Positions 7,557 through 18,269 are shown, counted from the stretch's first letter. The stretch: 64,000 bases of DNA from Streptomyces seoulensis (GCF_022846655.1 NZ_AP025667.1:3881001-3945000); one strand, 5' to 3'. Numbers and translations: made by a program. The notes: generated from the letters alone by a model not told the origin.

Positions 7557-8335
7557 TGTGCCGCCACCTGGCCTATCTGGGCCCCGGCCTGCCGCTCAAG
7601 CACCTTCTGCTGGACCCGCCGCACAGCCTGTACCGGCAGTCCTGGGCGCCGAGGCGGCAGCGGAACGGGACGGTCAACGCGGACGGCTTCGGGGTGGGCT
7701 GGTACGCGGGCGACGACCCGGTGCCGGCCCGCTACCGGCGCGCGGGGCCGATCTGGGCGGACCAGTCGCTGCTGGACCTGGCCCGCGTGGTGCGCTCGGG
7801 CGCGGTGCTGGCGGCCGTGCGGGACGCCACCCTGACGGGTGCCGACGCGGAAGCCGCGGCGGCTCCGTTCGCCTCCGGGCGGTGGCTGTTCAGCCACAAC
7901 GGGGCGGTCGCCGGCTGGCCCGACTCGGCCGCCCCGCTGGTCTCCCTGCTGCCCCCGGTCGACGTGCTGTCGCTCCAGGCGCGCACCGACTCGGCATTCG
8001 TCTGGGCCCTGGTCCTGCACCGGCTGCGGTCGGGCGAGGCGCCCGGCCGGGCCCTCGCCGAGACGGTGCGCCTGCTGGCCGAGGCCGCCCCCGCCTCCCG
8101 TCTCAATCTCCTGCTGACCGACGGCGCCACCATCACCGCGACGGCCTGGGGCGACAGCCTCTGGTACCGGGCGGAACCGGGACGCGCCGTGATCGTCGCC
8201 TCCGAGCCGTACGACGACGAACCGCTGTGGCGGGAGGTCCCCGACCGCACCGTGGTCACCGCGAGCCGTGCCGAGGTGCGGCTCGATCCCGTCGAGGACC
8301 TCGTGTCCGTGCCACCGAAGGAGCCCTGCACGTGA
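7556..8335 (+). CDS. egtC: Gamma-glutamyl-hercynylcysteine sulfoxide hydrolase EgtC
   Basis: EgtC removes the gamma-glutamyl group from the EgtB product. It is a class II glutamine amidotransferase-like Ntn hydrolase; after removal of Met1 the catalytic nucleophile is Cys2 (MCRHLAYLGP). Other family marks are NADGFGVGWY, the FSHNGAVAGW loop and DSAFVW. It is 259 residues, full length. The start overlaps the egtB stop by one base, and its own stop overlaps the egtD GTG as GTGA. Confidence 0.95.
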   Translation: MCRHLAYLGPGLPLKHLLLDPPHSLYRQSWAPRRQRNGTVNADGFGVGWYAGDDPVPARYRRAGPIWADQSLLDLARVVRSGAVLAAVRDATLTGADAEAAAAPFASGRWLFSHNGAVAGWPDSAAPLVSLLPPVDVLSLQARTDSAFVWALVLHRLRSGEAPGRALAETVRLLAEAAPASRLNLLLTDGATITATAWGDSLWYRAEPGRAVIVASEPYDDEPLWREVPDRTVVTASRAEVRLDPVEDLVSVPPKEPCT

Positions 8336-9291
8336 GCCTGCACGTCACCCGCACCCTCCCCGAGGACGCCACCGACGCCGCGCTGCGCGCCGACGTCCTC
8401 GACGGCCTGAGCGCCGACCCCAAGACCCTGCCGCCCAAGTGGTTCTACGACGCACGCGGCAGCGAGCTGTTCGAGCGGATCACGGAGCTGCCGGAGTACT
8501 ACCCGACCCGCGCCGAGCGGGAGATCCTTGAGAACCGCTCCGGCGAGATCGCCGCCGCCGGCGGCGCCCGCACCCTGATCGAGCTGGGATCGGGCTCCTC
8601 GCGCAAGACCCGCCATCTGATCGACGCGCATGACTCGCTGGAGGCGTACATCCCCGTCGACGTCAGCGAGAGCGCGCTGGTGCAGGCCGGGCAGGCCCTC
8701 ACCGCGGAGCGGCCGGGGCTCACGGTGCACGCGCTGATCGCCGACTTCACCGCGCCGATGACGCTGCCGGAGACGCCCGGTCCCCGGCTGGTCGCCTTCC
8801 TCGGCGGCACGATCGGCAACCTGCTGCCCGCCGAGCGGTCCGGCTTCCTGGCCACCGTGCGCTCCCTGCTCGCGCCGGGCGACGCGCTGCTGCTGGGCAC
8901 GGACCTGGTCAAGGACGAGGCGGTGCTGGTCAGGGCGTACGACGACGCGTCCGGGGTGACGGCCGCGTTCAACAAGAACGTGCTCAGCGTGGTCGACCGC
9001 GAGCTGGGCGCCGACTTCGACCCGGACGCCTTCGACCATGTGGCCCGCTGGGACCCCGAGCGGGAGTGGATCGAGATGCGGCTGCGCTCGCGCACCGCGC
9101 AGACGGTGAAGGTGCCCGCGCTGGGCCTGGTCGTGGACTTCGCCGCCGGCGAGGAACTGCGCACCGAGGTGTCGGCGAAGTTCCGCCGGGAGGGCGTCGC
9201 CGCCGAACTGGACAAGGCGGGGCTGGAGTTGACCCACTGGTGGACCGACTCCGAGGACCGCTTCGCGCTCTCGCTCAGCGTGGCGCGCTGA
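8332..9291 (+). CDS. egtD: L-histidine N-alpha-methyltransferase EgtD
   Basis: EgtD trimethylates histidine to hercynine with three S-adenosylmethionines, the first committed step of ergothioneine synthesis. Visible marks are the N-terminal PPKWFYDARGSELFERI and the SAM loop IELGSGSSRKTRHLI. FLGGTIGNLLP carries the Asn that in mycobacterial EgtD contacts the histidine. It is 319 residues, a normal length. The GTG start lies within the egtC stop. The lyase gene egtE, which finishes the pathway, does not follow and is not seen elsewhere in the window. Confidence 0.95.
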   Translation: MSLHVTRTLPEDATDAALRADVLDGLSADPKTLPPKWFYDARGSELFERITELPEYYPTRAEREILENRSGEIAAAGGARTLIELGSGSSRKTRHLIDAHDSLEAYIPVDVSESALVQAGQALTAERPGLTVHALIADFTAPMTLPETPGPRLVAFLGGTIGNLLPAERSGFLATVRSLLAPGDALLLGTDLVKDEAVLVRAYDDASGVTAAFNKNVLSVVDRELGADFDPDAFDHVARWDPEREWIEMRLRSRTAQTVKVPALGLVVDFAAGEELRTEVSAKFRREGVAAELDKAGLELTHWWTDSEDRFALSLSVAR

Positions 9292-9318
9292 GCGGACCGG
9301 CGGTCCGGGTTGCCGTGT

Positions 9319-9356
9319 CCCCGCCCGGCGGGCGATGTCTCGCGCGCCGGGCGGGG
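9319..9356 (+). terminator. Hairpin after egtD
   Basis: A 12-bp perfect stem CCCCGCCCGGCG / CGCCGGGCGGGG with a 14-nt loop, located 27 bases after the egtD stop. Confidence 0.6.
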
Positions 9357-9449
9357 ATGCGGCACGGTGGATTACGGCGCGACAAACCGGCCCTTTCGGG
9401 ACAGCCGGGCGCCGCCACCCTGCCGTACGGCGAAGAGGAGCACCCGCCC

Positions 9450-9662
9450 ATGTCGAACCACACCTACCGGGTCAGCGAGATCGTCGGCACCTCCAACGAC
9501 GGTGTCGACCAGGCCATCCGCAACGCCATCGGCCGTGCCGACCAGACCCTGCGCAATCTGGACTGGTTCGAGGTCACGCAGGTCCGGGGGCAGATCGAGA
9601 ACGGGCGGATCGAGAAGTACCAGGTGTGCCTGAAGGTGGGCTTCCGCCTGGAAGACGTCTGA
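9450..9662 (+). CDS. Dodecin family flavin-binding protein
   Basis: A 70-residue protein matching dodecin: TYRVSEIVGTSNDGVDQAIRNAI and LDWFEVTQVRGQIENGRI. Dodecins assemble as hollow dodecamers that store and protect flavins (FMN, riboflavin or lumichrome). The Trp in the LDWFEV segment is the residue that stacks on the flavin in known structures. A GAAGAGGAG ribosome-binding site precedes the ATG. It stands alone, 5 bp from the convergent HAD gene. Confidence 0.93.
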   Translation: MSNHTYRVSEIVGTSNDGVDQAIRNAIGRADQTLRNLDWFEVTQVRGQIENGRIEKYQVCLKVGFRLEDV

Positions 9663-9667
9663 CCGGC

Positions 9668-10159
9668 TCAGGTCCGGCCGTCCCGCTCCTGGGCCTCCTC
9701 CAGCGCTGCCGAGGGGTCGGCCCAGCGGGCCCGCACGACGGCGAACCCGGCCCGCTCGGCCGCGTCGCAGACCAGCTCGTCGTCGTCCACGACGACCAGC
9801 ACCTCGCGGCGGCCGGCGAGCCGGCGCAGGATCTCCAGCTTGGTGGTCCGGGCGGGCCTGCGGTCGTGATTGGGCCGCATGTGCAGCTCGCCGTCGGGCA
9901 GTTGGTGCGCGGCGAGCCAGTCGAGGGTGTCCCGGCGGCACCGCTCGGGCCGTCCGGTCAGGTACACCACGTCACAGGTGCGAGCGGCGGTACGGGCCAT
10001 CGTCACGCCCTCGGTGAGCGGCGGGTCGAAGGGCGCGGCGGCGAAGAAGCCGTCCCAGTCGCGCGGGCGGCTCTCCAGGAAATGCTGCCGGTGCGCGGTC
10101 CCCGCGAGGGTGTTGTCGAGGTCGAAGACGGCCACCGGGCGCTTGCTGCTCTGTGCCAC
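9668..10159 (-). CDS. HAD-superfamily phosphatase (polynucleotide-kinase 3'-phosphatase-like)
   Basis: The 163-residue protein has HAD motif I, VFDLDNTLAGT; motif II, YLTGRPERCR; and motif III/IV, VVVDDDELVCDAAERAGF. Both nucleophile and acid Asp are present (DLD), so it is likely an active phosphohydrolase. Substrate unknown; the compact capless form resembles the phosphatase domain of T4 polynucleotide kinase. The GTG at 10159 (VAQSSKRPVAVFDLDN) is chosen over an upstream ATG at 10201 because family similarity starts there. Confidence 0.85.
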   Translation of the reverse strand: MAQSSKRPVAVFDLDNTLAGTAHRQHFLESRPRDWDGFFAAAPFDPPLTEGVTMARTAARTCDVVYLTGRPERCRRDTLDWLAAHQLPDGELHMRPNHDRRPARTTKLEILRRLAGRREVLVVVDDDELVCDAAERAGFAVVRARWADPSAALEEAQERDGRT

Positions 10160-10266
10160 AGGCCCACTGTAGGGCCCTCGGCACGGGCGCCGGGCGTTCA
10201 AGATGCGAAGCCGGGCCGGGCCGGTGACCCTGGGAAGGGAAGCCTCAAGCGACGAGGAGGGCTGCC

Positions 10267-10461
10267 ATGTCCTTTATGGACAAGATCAAGGGAATGCTCA
10301 AGGGCCACGAAGACATGGCCGACAAGGGCGTCGACAGGGGTGGCGACTACCTCGACCAGCGGACCGGCAACAAGCACCAGTCCCAGGTCGACACCGCACA
10401 GGACAAGCTGAGGGACCAGTTCGGCTCCCAGCAGCACCGCGACAACCCGCCGCACACCTGA
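10267..10461 (+). CDS. MT0933-like antitoxin family small protein
   Basis: A 64-residue hydrophilic protein, MSFMDKIKGMLKGHEDMADKG..., rich in Lys, Asp and Gln. It matches the MT0933-type antitoxin family by its start and by the DKGVDRGGDYLDQRTGNK segment. No toxin partner is adjacent, and orphan members are common in Streptomyces. It resembles small stress-linked CsbD-like helical proteins as well. A GACGAGGAGG ribosome-binding site precedes the ATG, and a strong hairpin follows. Confidence 0.8.
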   Translation: MSFMDKIKGMLKGHEDMADKGVDRGGDYLDQRTGNKHQSQVDTAQDKLRDQFGSQQHRDNPPHT

Positions 10462-10498
10462 CCCCGCGGAGTCACCCCACGCAGAACTCCCATGATCC

Positions 10499-10530
10499 GA
10501 CAGGCCCGCGCGTGTACGCGCGGGCCTGTC
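10499..10530 (+). terminator. Strong hairpin after the antitoxin-like gene
   Basis: A 15-bp inverted repeat GACAGGCCCGCGCGT / ACGCGCGGGCCTGTC, 38 bases after the stop. Confidence 0.8.
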
Positions 10531-10546
10531 GGGCGGGTACAGCAGA

Positions 10547-10579
10547 CGGGGCCGGGGATGAGCACCACTCCCGGCCCCG
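10547..10579 (-). terminator. Hairpin downstream of sdhB
   Basis: Arms CGGGGCCGGG and CCCGGCCCCG surround a 13-nt loop, 36 bases beyond the sdhB stop on the minus strand. It lies back-to-back with the hairpin at 10499. Confidence 0.6.
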
Positions 10580-10614
10580 CCCGTCCGCCCCCTTTGGCGA
10601 ACGTCTGCTGTCGG

Positions 10615-11360
10615 CTACCGCTTGCCCGCCTTACGGGTGGCGCGCAGCCATTCCTTGTTCATGCCGGTGATGGAGAAGAGCGGGATGCCCTTGGGGCAGG
10701 CCGTGGCGCATTCGCCGGCCAGGGTGCAGCCGCCGAAGCCCTCCGCGTCCATCTGGGCCACCATGTCCAGCACGCGGGTCTCCCGCTCGGGTCCGCCCTG
10801 CGGGAGGACGTTGAGGTGGCTGACCTTGGCGGCGGTGAAGAGCATCGCCGCGCCGTTGGGACAGGCGGCCACACAGGCACCGCAGCCGATGCACTCCGCG
10901 TTCTCGAAGGCGAAGTCGGCGTCGGGCTTCGGCACCGGTGTCGAGTGGGCCTCCGGGGCGGCGCCCGTGGGCGCGGTGACATAGCCGCCGGCCTGGATGA
11001 TCCGGTCGAAGGCGGAGCGGTCCACCACCAGGTCCTTGACGACCGGGAAGGCGGCGGCCCGCCAGGGCTCGACGTCGATGGTGTCGCCGTCCGCGAAGGA
11101 CCGCATGTGGAGCTGGCAGGTGGTGGTGCGCTCGGGGCCGTGGGCGTCGCCGTTGATGACGAGGCTGCACGCGCCGCAGATCCCCTCGCGGCAGTCGTGG
11201 TCGAAGGCGACCGGGTCCTCACCTTCGAGGATCAGCCGTTCGTTGAGCACGTCCAGCATCTCCAGGAAGGACATGTCGGGCGAGATGCCGTCCACCTCGT
11301 AGGTGGACATGGCACCGTCGGTGTCGGCGTTCCGCTGACGCCAGACGCGCAGGGTGAGCC

Positions 11361-11364
<4 letters not shown>
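10615..11364 (-). CDS. sdhB: Succinate dehydrogenase / fumarate reductase iron-sulfur subunit
   Basis: This is the electron-transfer subunit between the flavoprotein and the membrane anchor. It shows the [2Fe-2S] set [16 protein letters not shown] with a later Cys in TTTCQLH, then [13 protein letters not shown] and [10 protein letters not shown] for the [4Fe-4S] and [3Fe-4S] clusters. At 249 residues it fits the b558-type complex. Its ATG overlaps the sdhA stop by 4 bp, so sdhC-sdhA-sdhB is one coupled operon. It ends the operon at a hairpin. Confidence 0.95.
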
Positions 11365-13307
<1,943 letters not shown>

Positions 13308-13309
13308 GG

Positions 13310-14017
13310 TCAGCTCACCACTCCGGTCATGACGCCCACGGGGACGGCGATGAAACCGGCCGTGAGCAGCAGCGCGAGGACGTTGGCAGCGGTCTTCAGC
13401 ACCCGGCCGCGGGCGCGGCTGCCGGCGCCGAGGGTCTGGGCGGCGCTCCAGAAGCCGTGCCGGATGTGCAGGCCGAGGGCGAGCATCGCCACGATGTAGA
13501 TGACATTGCCGTACCAGGTGGAGAAGGTGTCCACCACGTTCTGGTAGGGGTGGCCCTCCTGGAAGCCGCCGGAGTGCACGGTGCCGGTGGTCAGGTCCAG
13601 GATGTGCCAGACGATGAAGAGGCCGAGGATGATCCCGCCCCAGCGCATGGTCCGGGTGGCGTAGCTCGTACGCGCCTTCTTGTGCACGTACTTGCTGGGC
13701 CGGGCCTTGATGTCGCGGCGGCTGAGCTGGTACGCGGCGGTGGCGTGGGCGACCACGGCGACGACCAGGACGACCCGGATCAGCCAGAGCGTCCACTCGT
13801 AGTGCATGAACGGCTCGCCGACCGTGCGCAGCCAGTGGGCGTAGCTGTTGAACTCGCCGGCCCCGAAGTAGATCTTCAGGTTCCCGATCATGTGCGCGAC
13901 CAGGTACAGCAGCATCACGATGCCGCTGACGGCCATCACGGTCTTCTTGCCGACGGAGCTGTCCCAGATCGAGCGCGCCATCGACGGCCGTCGGTCCGTC
14001 CGCGTTGCCAGAGCCAT
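13310..14017 (-). CDS. sdhC: Succinate dehydrogenase cytochrome b558 subunit
   Basis: The single membrane anchor of a b558-type complex, 235 residues with about five transmembrane helices. His residues lie in the helices [32 protein letters not shown] and [10 protein letters not shown] and are suited to ligating two haems b. It passes electrons to the menaquinone pool. The ATG at 14017 ([12 protein letters not shown]) is chosen; further upstream the frame is unlikely. It leads the operon and is divergent from a LysR gene with 82 bp between them. Confidence 0.93.
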   Translation of the reverse strand: MALATRTDRRPSMARSIWDSSVGKKTVMAVSGIVMLLYLVAHMIGNLKIYFGAGEFNSYAHWLRTVGEPFMHYEWTLWLIRVVLVVAVVAHATAAYQLSRRDIKARPSKYVHKKARTSYATRTMRWGGIILGLFIVWHILDLTTGTVHSGGFQEGHPYQNVVDTFSTWYGNVIYIVAMLALGLHIRHGFWSAAQTLGAGSRARGRVLKTAANVLALLLTAGFIAVPVGVMTGVVS

Positions 14018-14099
14018 GGACAGGACGCTACGACTGTGCCGCCGATCGGTCCAAGACATGGTTCGGCTGGTTTCCATAGGCTCTCGCTATCCTGGAGGC

Positions 14100-14984
14100 G
14101 TGCAGTTCCAGCAGCTCCAGTACTTCGTGGCCGTGGCCGAGGCCCGGCACTTCACCCGCGCCGCCGAGCGGGTGCATGTCGCGCAGCCGTCGCTCTCCCA
14201 GCAGATCCGGGCACTCGAGCGGGAGCTGGGCGCGGATCTGTTCGTCCGGGCACGGGGCAACATCGCGTTGACCGACGCGGGCGAGGCGCTGCTGCCGCTG
14301 GCCCGGCGCATCCTCGCGGACGCGGACACCGCCCGTCAGGAGGTGCAGGAGCTGGTGCAGCTCCGGCGCGGGCGGGTGCGGCTCGGTGCGACGCCCAGCC
14401 TCTGCACGGGGCTGCTGCCGGACGTGCTGCGGGCCTTCCACGACCGGTATCCGGGCATCCAGTTGCTGGTCCAGGAGAGCGGTTCGCGTGATCTGGTCCG
14501 CGAGCTGGGCCGGGGCGCGCTCGACCTCGCCCTGATCGTGCTGCCCCTGCCGGCCCCCGCGCCCGCGCTGACCACGGTGGAGCTGCTGCACGAGGACCTG
14601 GTCGTGGTGTCCTCCCCGGAGGCGCCGGCCCCTGGCGGAGGGCGGCGTGCCGTGGAGATAGCCGACCTCGAGAACGAGCGCCTGGTGATGTTCCGGTACG
14701 GCTACGACCTGCGGGAGCTGACAGTCGCGGCATGTCGCTCCGCTGGGTTCGAGCCCGAGTTCGCTGTCGAGGGGGGTGAGATGGACGCGGTTCTCGGGTT
14801 CGTGCGGGCTGGGCTCGGGGTTGCTGTCGTGCCCCGGATGGTGGCGACCCGGGCTGGGCGGGGGCTCCGGGTCACCCCGCTGGCCCGGCCGGGCCTGTCC
14901 CGGACCATCGCCCTGGCCCACCGGAGCGATGTGGCTCCGCCTCGGGGGGCTCGGGAGTTGCAGAGGATGCTGTTGGAGCGGTAG
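14100..14984 (+). CDS. LysR-family regulator divergent from sdhCAB
   Basis: A 294-residue LysR protein. The N-terminal winged HTH is VQFQQLQYFVAVAEARHFTRAAERVHVAQPSLSQQI; the remainder is the periplasmic-binding-like effector domain. It is divergent from sdhCAB, so it probably controls that operon and itself. The GTG at 14100 matches the canonical family start, but the GGAGG before it leaves a spacing of only one base. Translation may therefore depend on a leaderless mRNA or a non-standard arrangement. Effector unknown; a TCA-cycle acid is a natural guess. Confidence 0.9.
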   Translation: MQFQQLQYFVAVAEARHFTRAAERVHVAQPSLSQQIRALERELGADLFVRARGNIALTDAGEALLPLARRILADADTARQEVQELVQLRRGRVRLGATPSLCTGLLPDVLRAFHDRYPGIQLLVQESGSRDLVRELGRGALDLALIVLPLPAPAPALTTVELLHEDLVVVSSPEAPAPGGGRRAVEIADLENERLVMFRYGYDLRELTVAACRSAGFEPEFAVEGGEMDAVLGFVRAGLGVAVVPRMVATRAGRGLRVTPLARPGLSRTIALAHRSDVAPPRGARELQRMLLER

Positions 14985-15009
14985 CGCCTGCTCGTCCGCC
15001 TTGTGCTGT

Positions 15010-15095
15010 GGTTTTGCGGGTGCGGGTGCGTTGTGGCTGGTCGCGCGCAGTTCCCCGTGCCCCTGACGGGGCGCAGCCTGCTTCGCGGCTGCACC
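15010..15095. repeat. Streptomyces-type dispersed intergenic repeat with two hairpins
   Basis: The stretch around TGGCTGGTCGCGCGCAGTTCC, followed by GTGCCCCTGACGGGGCGCAG, resembles a sequence I remember as scattered in intergenic regions of many Streptomyces genomes. It forms two adjacent hairpins: GCCCC-TGAC-GGGGC (15059-15072) and GCAGCC-N8-GGCTGC (15073-15092). It lies between the 3' ends of the convergent LysR and GGDEF-EAL genes, so it probably ends both transcripts. Confidence 0.55.
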
Positions 15096-15107
15096 CCCGG
15101 CTTCTCC

Positions 15108-17249
15108 CTACGTCGTCGCGTCCGCCAAGGCCAGGGTGTGGAGGTTCTCCGGGGGGCCCGGCCTCGCGTAGTACCAGCCCTGGGCCGTGTCGCAGCCGAG
15201 GAGGCGGAGCTGTTCCGCCTGGGCGCTCGTCTCCACGCCCTCCACCGTCACCGCCAGGTCCAGGCTGTGGGCCAGGGAGACGATGCCCTCCACGATCTTG
15301 AGGTCGACCGGGTCGGCCGGGAACTGCTGCATGCCCTGGGTGAAGGAGCGGTCCAGCTTGAGGACGCTGACCGGGAGGCGGCGGAGGTTGGCCAGGTTGG
15401 AGTAGCCGGTGCCGAAGTCGTCCAGGGCTATGTCGACGCCCATCTCGGCGAGGCGCCGCAGAGGCTTGAGGAGGCCGTCGTCGGCGCCGATCAGCGCGGA
15501 CTCGGTGACCTCCAGGCACAGCGCGTCCGGGGCGACCCCCGCGCGCTCCAGGATGTCGACGGTGTCCTGCACCAGGCCGGGGTGGGTGAGCTGGCACGGC
15601 GAGAGATTGACGTTGATCCGCAGCGGGTCCCCCGCCTTGTCGCCCTGCTTCTCCCGCCAGGCACGGGCCTGCCGGATCGATTCCTCAAGCACCCACCGGC
15701 CCAGCGGGACGATCAGCCCGGTGTGCTCGGCGAGCGGGATGAAGCGGTCTGGGCCGAGCACCCCGTGCTGCGGGTGCAGCCAGCGGACCAGGGCCTCCGC
15801 GCCGCTCACCGTGCCGTCGCCGAGGTGGACCAGCGGCTGGTACTCGATGAAGAACTCGCCGCGCTCCAGCGCGCTGGGCAAGGCCGTGGTGAGACCGTGC
15901 CGGGTGATGGCGCGGGCGTCCGCCTCCGGGTCGGCCAGCTCGGCCCGGTTGCCGCCCGCCGACTTGGCGCGGTACATCGTGATGTCGGCGCTGCGCAGCA
16001 CCTCCGCGGCCGTACGCTCCCCCGCCGGGCCCTCCACGATGCCGAGGCTGCCGCGCACCAGGAGGTCGCGGCCGTCGATGCCGACCGGGGTGAGCAGCGC
16101 GTTCGTGATGCGTTCGGCCAGTTCCTCCACCCCGCGCTCGGTGTCGCGGCCGGTGGTGAGGGCCACGAACTCGTCGCCGCCGAGGCGGGCCACCATCTCG
16201 CCCGACGCGGTGGTGCAGGACTGCAGCCGGTCGGCGACCTCCACCAGGAGCCGGTCGCCCGCGGCGTGGCCGAGGCTGTCGTTGATGGCCTTGAAGCCGT
16301 CCAGGTCGAGGTAGCACAGGCCGAAGCGCTGGCCCTTGCCCGCCGCGAGGGCCTTCTCCAGGCGCTCGAAGAACAGGGTGCGGTTGGGCAGTCCGGTCAG
16401 GGCGTCGTGGGTGGCCTCGTAGCGCAGCCGGAGATGGAGCAGGCGGCGCTCGGTGGTGTCCTCCATCAGGGCCAACTGGTACTGCGGGGTGCCGTCGGCG
16501 TCGCGGAGCAGGGAGACCGTGAGGTTGGTCCACAGGGCGGTGCCGTCGGGGCGGTTGAACGCCTTCTCGACGTGATAGTGATCGCGTTCGCCGCGTACGA
16601 GTTCCTCGTAGAGCCGCCAGGTCTGGGGCGCGTCCTCGGGGTGCGTCCAGTCCCGGACCCGGCGGCCGCGCATGGTGGTCTCGGAGACGCCGAACATGCG
16701 CAGCAGGGCCCCGTTGACCTCGAGGACGTTGCCGTCGAGGTCGGCGATGCCGATGCCGATCGCCGCGCCCTCGAACACCGCCCGGAAGCGGGCCTCGCTG
16801 GCGTGCAGGGCCTCCGCGACCACGCCCTGGGCACGCAGCGCGGCCTGGGCGATGGCCTCCTGCTCGGCCAGGGTGCGCTCGCGCAGCGCCTGGGCGTATC
16901 CGGCGGCCATCGAGTGCTGCAACCGGGAGGACCGCATGCGGAGTTGGTCCTGCGGGCTGTCGTCACCGCAGTACAGGACCAGATAGGCGTCGACGCAGTC
17001 CAGTGTGCGGGCGAGCACCTCGGGGTCGGTGCCGTGCGCGTCGACCAGCGCGGCGCCGACCGCCTTGGCCTCCCCGGCGTCGAAGCTGTGGGCCCTGAGG
17101 GCGCGGCTGAGACGGTGGGCGAGGGGGAGCAGCCGCTCCTCGAACTCGGCGCGGGTGAGCGACGTGGAGGTGACGGGGTAGACGGCCCGGCTCCATATCG
17201 TCGTCAGCCGCCGCACTCTGCCCTCGGGACCGTCCGGCTCCGCGCTCAC
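15108..17249 (-). CDS. rmdA: PAS-GGDEF-EAL cyclic di-GMP enzyme, RmdA-like
   Basis: A 713-residue soluble protein. It has an N-terminal region of about 175 residues with no recognised domain, then PAS/PAC (SEARFRAVFEGAAIGIGIADL), GGDEF (intact GGDEF at 357-361) and EAL. The EAL motif is at about 485, with DDFGTGYSNL and VEGVET following. Both active sites look intact, so it could make and degrade c-di-GMP. No RxxD inhibitory site precedes GGDEF. Order and context match RmdA (SCO0928 from memory), a c-di-GMP phosphodiesterase affecting Streptomyces development. The GTG start overlaps the methyltransferase stop as GTGA. Confidence 0.88.
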   Translation of the reverse strand: MSAEPDGPEGRVRRLTTIWSRAVYPVTSTSLTRAEFEERLLPLAHRLSRALRAHSFDAGEAKAVGAALVDAHGTDPEVLARTLDCVDAYLVLYCGDDSPQDQLRMRSSRLQHSMAAGYAQALRERTLAEQEAIAQAALRAQGVVAEALHASEARFRAVFEGAAIGIGIADLDGNVLEVNGALLRMFGVSETTMRGRRVRDWTHPEDAPQTWRLYEELVRGERDHYHVEKAFNRPDGTALWTNLTVSLLRDADGTPQYQLALMEDTTERRLLHLRLRYEATHDALTGLPNRTLFFERLEKALAAGKGQRFGLCYLDLDGFKAINDSLGHAAGDRLLVEVADRLQSCTTASGEMVARLGGDEFVALTTGRDTERGVEELAERITNALLTPVGIDGRDLLVRGSLGIVEGPAGERTAAEVLRSADITMYRAKSAGGNRAELADPEADARAITRHGLTTALPSALERGEFFIEYQPLVHLGDGTVSGAEALVRWLHPQHGVLGPDRFIPLAEHTGLIVPLGRWVLEESIRQARAWREKQGDKAGDPLRINVNLSPCQLTHPGLVQDTVDILERAGVAPDALCLEVTESALIGADDGLLKPLRRLAEMGVDIALDDFGTGYSNLANLRRLPVSVLKLDRSFTQGMQQFPADPVDLKIVEGIVSLAHSLDLAVTVEGVETSAQAEQLRLLGCDTAQGWYYARPGPPENLHTLALADATT

Positions 17250-18058
17250 GCCGTACGTCCCACGCCGGCGAACCCGGAGAACGCGAAGCCGTCCTCGTCC
17301 TCCGGTGCCGCCTCCGGCCGCCACTGCGGCGGATGGACCAGTCCGGGTTCGACCAGCTCGAAGCCGTCGAAGAAGCGGGCGATCTCCTCGCGCGAGCGCA
17401 TGACCAGCGGGTTGCGGATGTCCCGGTACACGTCCACCGCGCCCTCGGCGCGCTCCTCGGGCAGCGGGATGCCCTCGAAGGAGGCGTGGGTGAGGATCAG
17501 CAGGCTGCCCGGCGCGAGCGCGGTCCGCAGCTCCGCCACCGCGCGGTGGGGGTCGTCGGCGTCCTCCAGGAAGTGCAGGACGGCCACGAGCAGCAGGGCC
17601 ACCGGCCGGTCGAGGTCGATCAGCCGGGCCGCCTCGGGGCTGGTGAGGATCTCCTGCGGCTTGCGCAGATCGGCGGCGACGACGCCCGCGTCCGCGTTGC
17701 CCGCGAGCACCGCCTGGCTGTGCGCGACGGCCACGGGGTCGTGGTCGACGTAGACGACGCGGGCGCCGGGCCGGGCGGCCTGGGCTATCTCGTGGACGTT
17801 GCCGAAGGTGGGGATGCCGGAGCCGATGTCGAGGAACTGGTCGATGCCCTGCTCGGCGGCGAAGCGCACGGCCCGGCGCAGGAACGCCCGGTTGGCCTGC
17901 ATGATCCTCGGCAGGCCGGGGAGGAACTCCATCGCCTTGCGGGCCGCTTCCCGGTCGACCTCGAAGTTGTGCGAACCGCCCAGGTAGTAGTCGTACATGC
18001 GCGAGACGCTCGGCACCGAGATGTCGATGCTCCGGGGGGCCCAGGCGGGGCGCTCCAT
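17246..18058 (-). CDS. SAM-dependent methyltransferase (PF04672 / Methyltransf_19 type)
   Basis: A 270-residue protein of a family expanded in actinomycetes. It begins ERPAWAPRSIDISVPSVSRMYDYYLGGSHNFEVDR, has the SAM loop FLDIGSGIPTFGN, then VVYVDHDPVAVAHS and the VALLLVAVLHFLED strand. Substrate unknown for the family. It is translationally coupled to the c-di-GMP enzyme downstream through a 4-bp overlap, so the two are probably expressed together. The ATG at 18058 follows a run with a weak ribosome-binding site. Confidence 0.9.
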   Translation of the reverse strand: MERPAWAPRSIDISVPSVSRMYDYYLGGSHNFEVDREAARKAMEFLPGLPRIMQANRAFLRRAVRFAAEQGIDQFLDIGSGIPTFGNVHEIAQAARPGARVVYVDHDPVAVAHSQAVLAGNADAGVVAADLRKPQEILTSPEAARLIDLDRPVALLLVAVLHFLEDADDPHRAVAELRTALAPGSLLILTHASFEGIPLPEERAEGAVDVYRDIRNPLVMRSREEIARFFDGFELVEPGLVHPPQWRPEAAPEDEDGFAFSGFAGVGRTA

Positions 18059-18229
18059 GTATCACTCCAGGCGTAGGCGACGGGGACGGGCGAGCCGGTG
18101 TTCGAGCTGAGGCTACTGATCGCCCGCCAAACGGGCGACCGGAAACGGAAATTGACCATCCGTTCCCGGTCACCGCCTGCGGGAAGTGTCCGTCCGACCC
18201 CGCTGGGTGACCGCCCGCGCGCATGGGAC

Positions 18230-18269
18230 AGGGCCCGCCCCCTCCGCGTGAACGGACGGTACGGGCCCT
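18230..18269 (-). terminator. Hairpin downstream of the SCO0930-type lipoprotein gene
   Basis: Arms AGGGCCCG (18230-18237) and CGGGCCCT (18262-18269) lie about 20 bases past the stop on the minus strand. The long loop includes a smaller TCCG/CGGA pairing. Confidence 0.5.
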
